This document shows, in pieces, positions 13,647 to 13,686 of a stretch of 13,686 bases of DNA; the first letter of the stretch is position 1, and every line of letters starts with the position of its first letter. Under the pieces are notes generated by a model, which did no database searches, was not told where the DNA came from, and was given only the letters and a program-made list of their open reading frames with translations. This DNA comes from Planctomycetota bacterium (lineage in GTDB: Bacteria; Planctomycetota; Phycisphaerae; Sedimentisphaerales; Anaerobacaceae): contig QNBZ01000009.1 in assembly GCA_003644295.1 (NCBI GenBank), positions 1 through 13,686 of the forward strand, given 5' to 3'. The translations under genes and the position numbers were made by a program.

Positions 13647-13678
13647 TTGATTATTGTCAAGCTATCAATTATCAAATT
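13623..13678. repeat. 7-bp-period array with polarity switch, eight units
   Basis: Eight heptamers in register: AAATTGA (13623-13629), TTATTGA (13630-13636), TTATTTT (13637-13643), CTATTGA (13644-13650) and TTATTGT (13651-13657), then CAAGCTA as a hinge, then the complementary sense TCAATTA (13665-13671) and TCAAATT (13672-13678). The arms TTGATTATTG (13647-13656) and CAATTATCAA (13666-13675) pair at 9 of 10 positions around a 9-nt loop. The array runs to about 8 bases from the window end and may continue. Confidence 0.8.
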
Positions 13679-13686
13679 GCTCTATA

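Overview
The window holds twelve protein-coding genes packed at high density. There are no RNA genes, insertion sequences or CRISPR arrays that I can see, and no gene-free stretch exceeds about 215 bases. The cell is Gram-negative: the genes include an LptE-like lipoprotein, a BamD-like TPR protein, an MlaFE-type lipid ABC transporter and DsbD. Two radical SAM enzymes of families common in anaerobes, frequent weak or absent Shine-Dalgarno sequences and the intergenic repeat style make me suspect a Planctomycetota (Phycisphaerae-like) or similar environmental lineage. That placement is a hunch from gene content and is not proven by the sequence.

Left block (1-4788, all minus strand), read from its promoter side: mlaE, mlaF, an AmmeMemoRadiSam-type radical SAM gene, pdxB and folP (its last few codons lie beyond base 1). 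Gaps are 40, 51, 17 and 1 bp, so this looks like one operon. It joins a lipid-transport pair to cofactor enzymes (pyridoxal phosphate and folate). A divergent region (4789-5001) carries plausible promoters in both directions.

Right block (5002-11833, all plus strand): a BamD-like TPR protein, LptE-like lipoprotein, FtsH, DsbD, endonuclease III (nth) and a LOG-family nucleotide phosphoribohydrolase. The first three overlap or nearly touch and look co-transcribed. Together they cover outer-membrane assembly, LPS export, membrane protein quality control and envelope thiol chemistry. A bidirectional terminator (11842-11869) separates this block from a convergent minus-strand TIGR03960-type B12-binding radical SAM gene (11869-13611).

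The most unusual signal is not a gene. Short degenerate tandem arrays with an exact 7-bp period sit at gene junctions throughout the window: 1986-1999, 4839-4873, 4943-4984, 8507-8597, 11107-11141 and 13623-13678. One more (9169-9203) lies in frame inside dsbD, between its periplasmic and membrane domains. Each array has its own unit sequence but the same period. Several overlap promoters, a start codon or a C-terminal tail, and two switch strand polarity midway. A second, unrelated 20-bp element resembling a widespread dispersed bacterial repeat is embedded in the N-terminal extension of nth.
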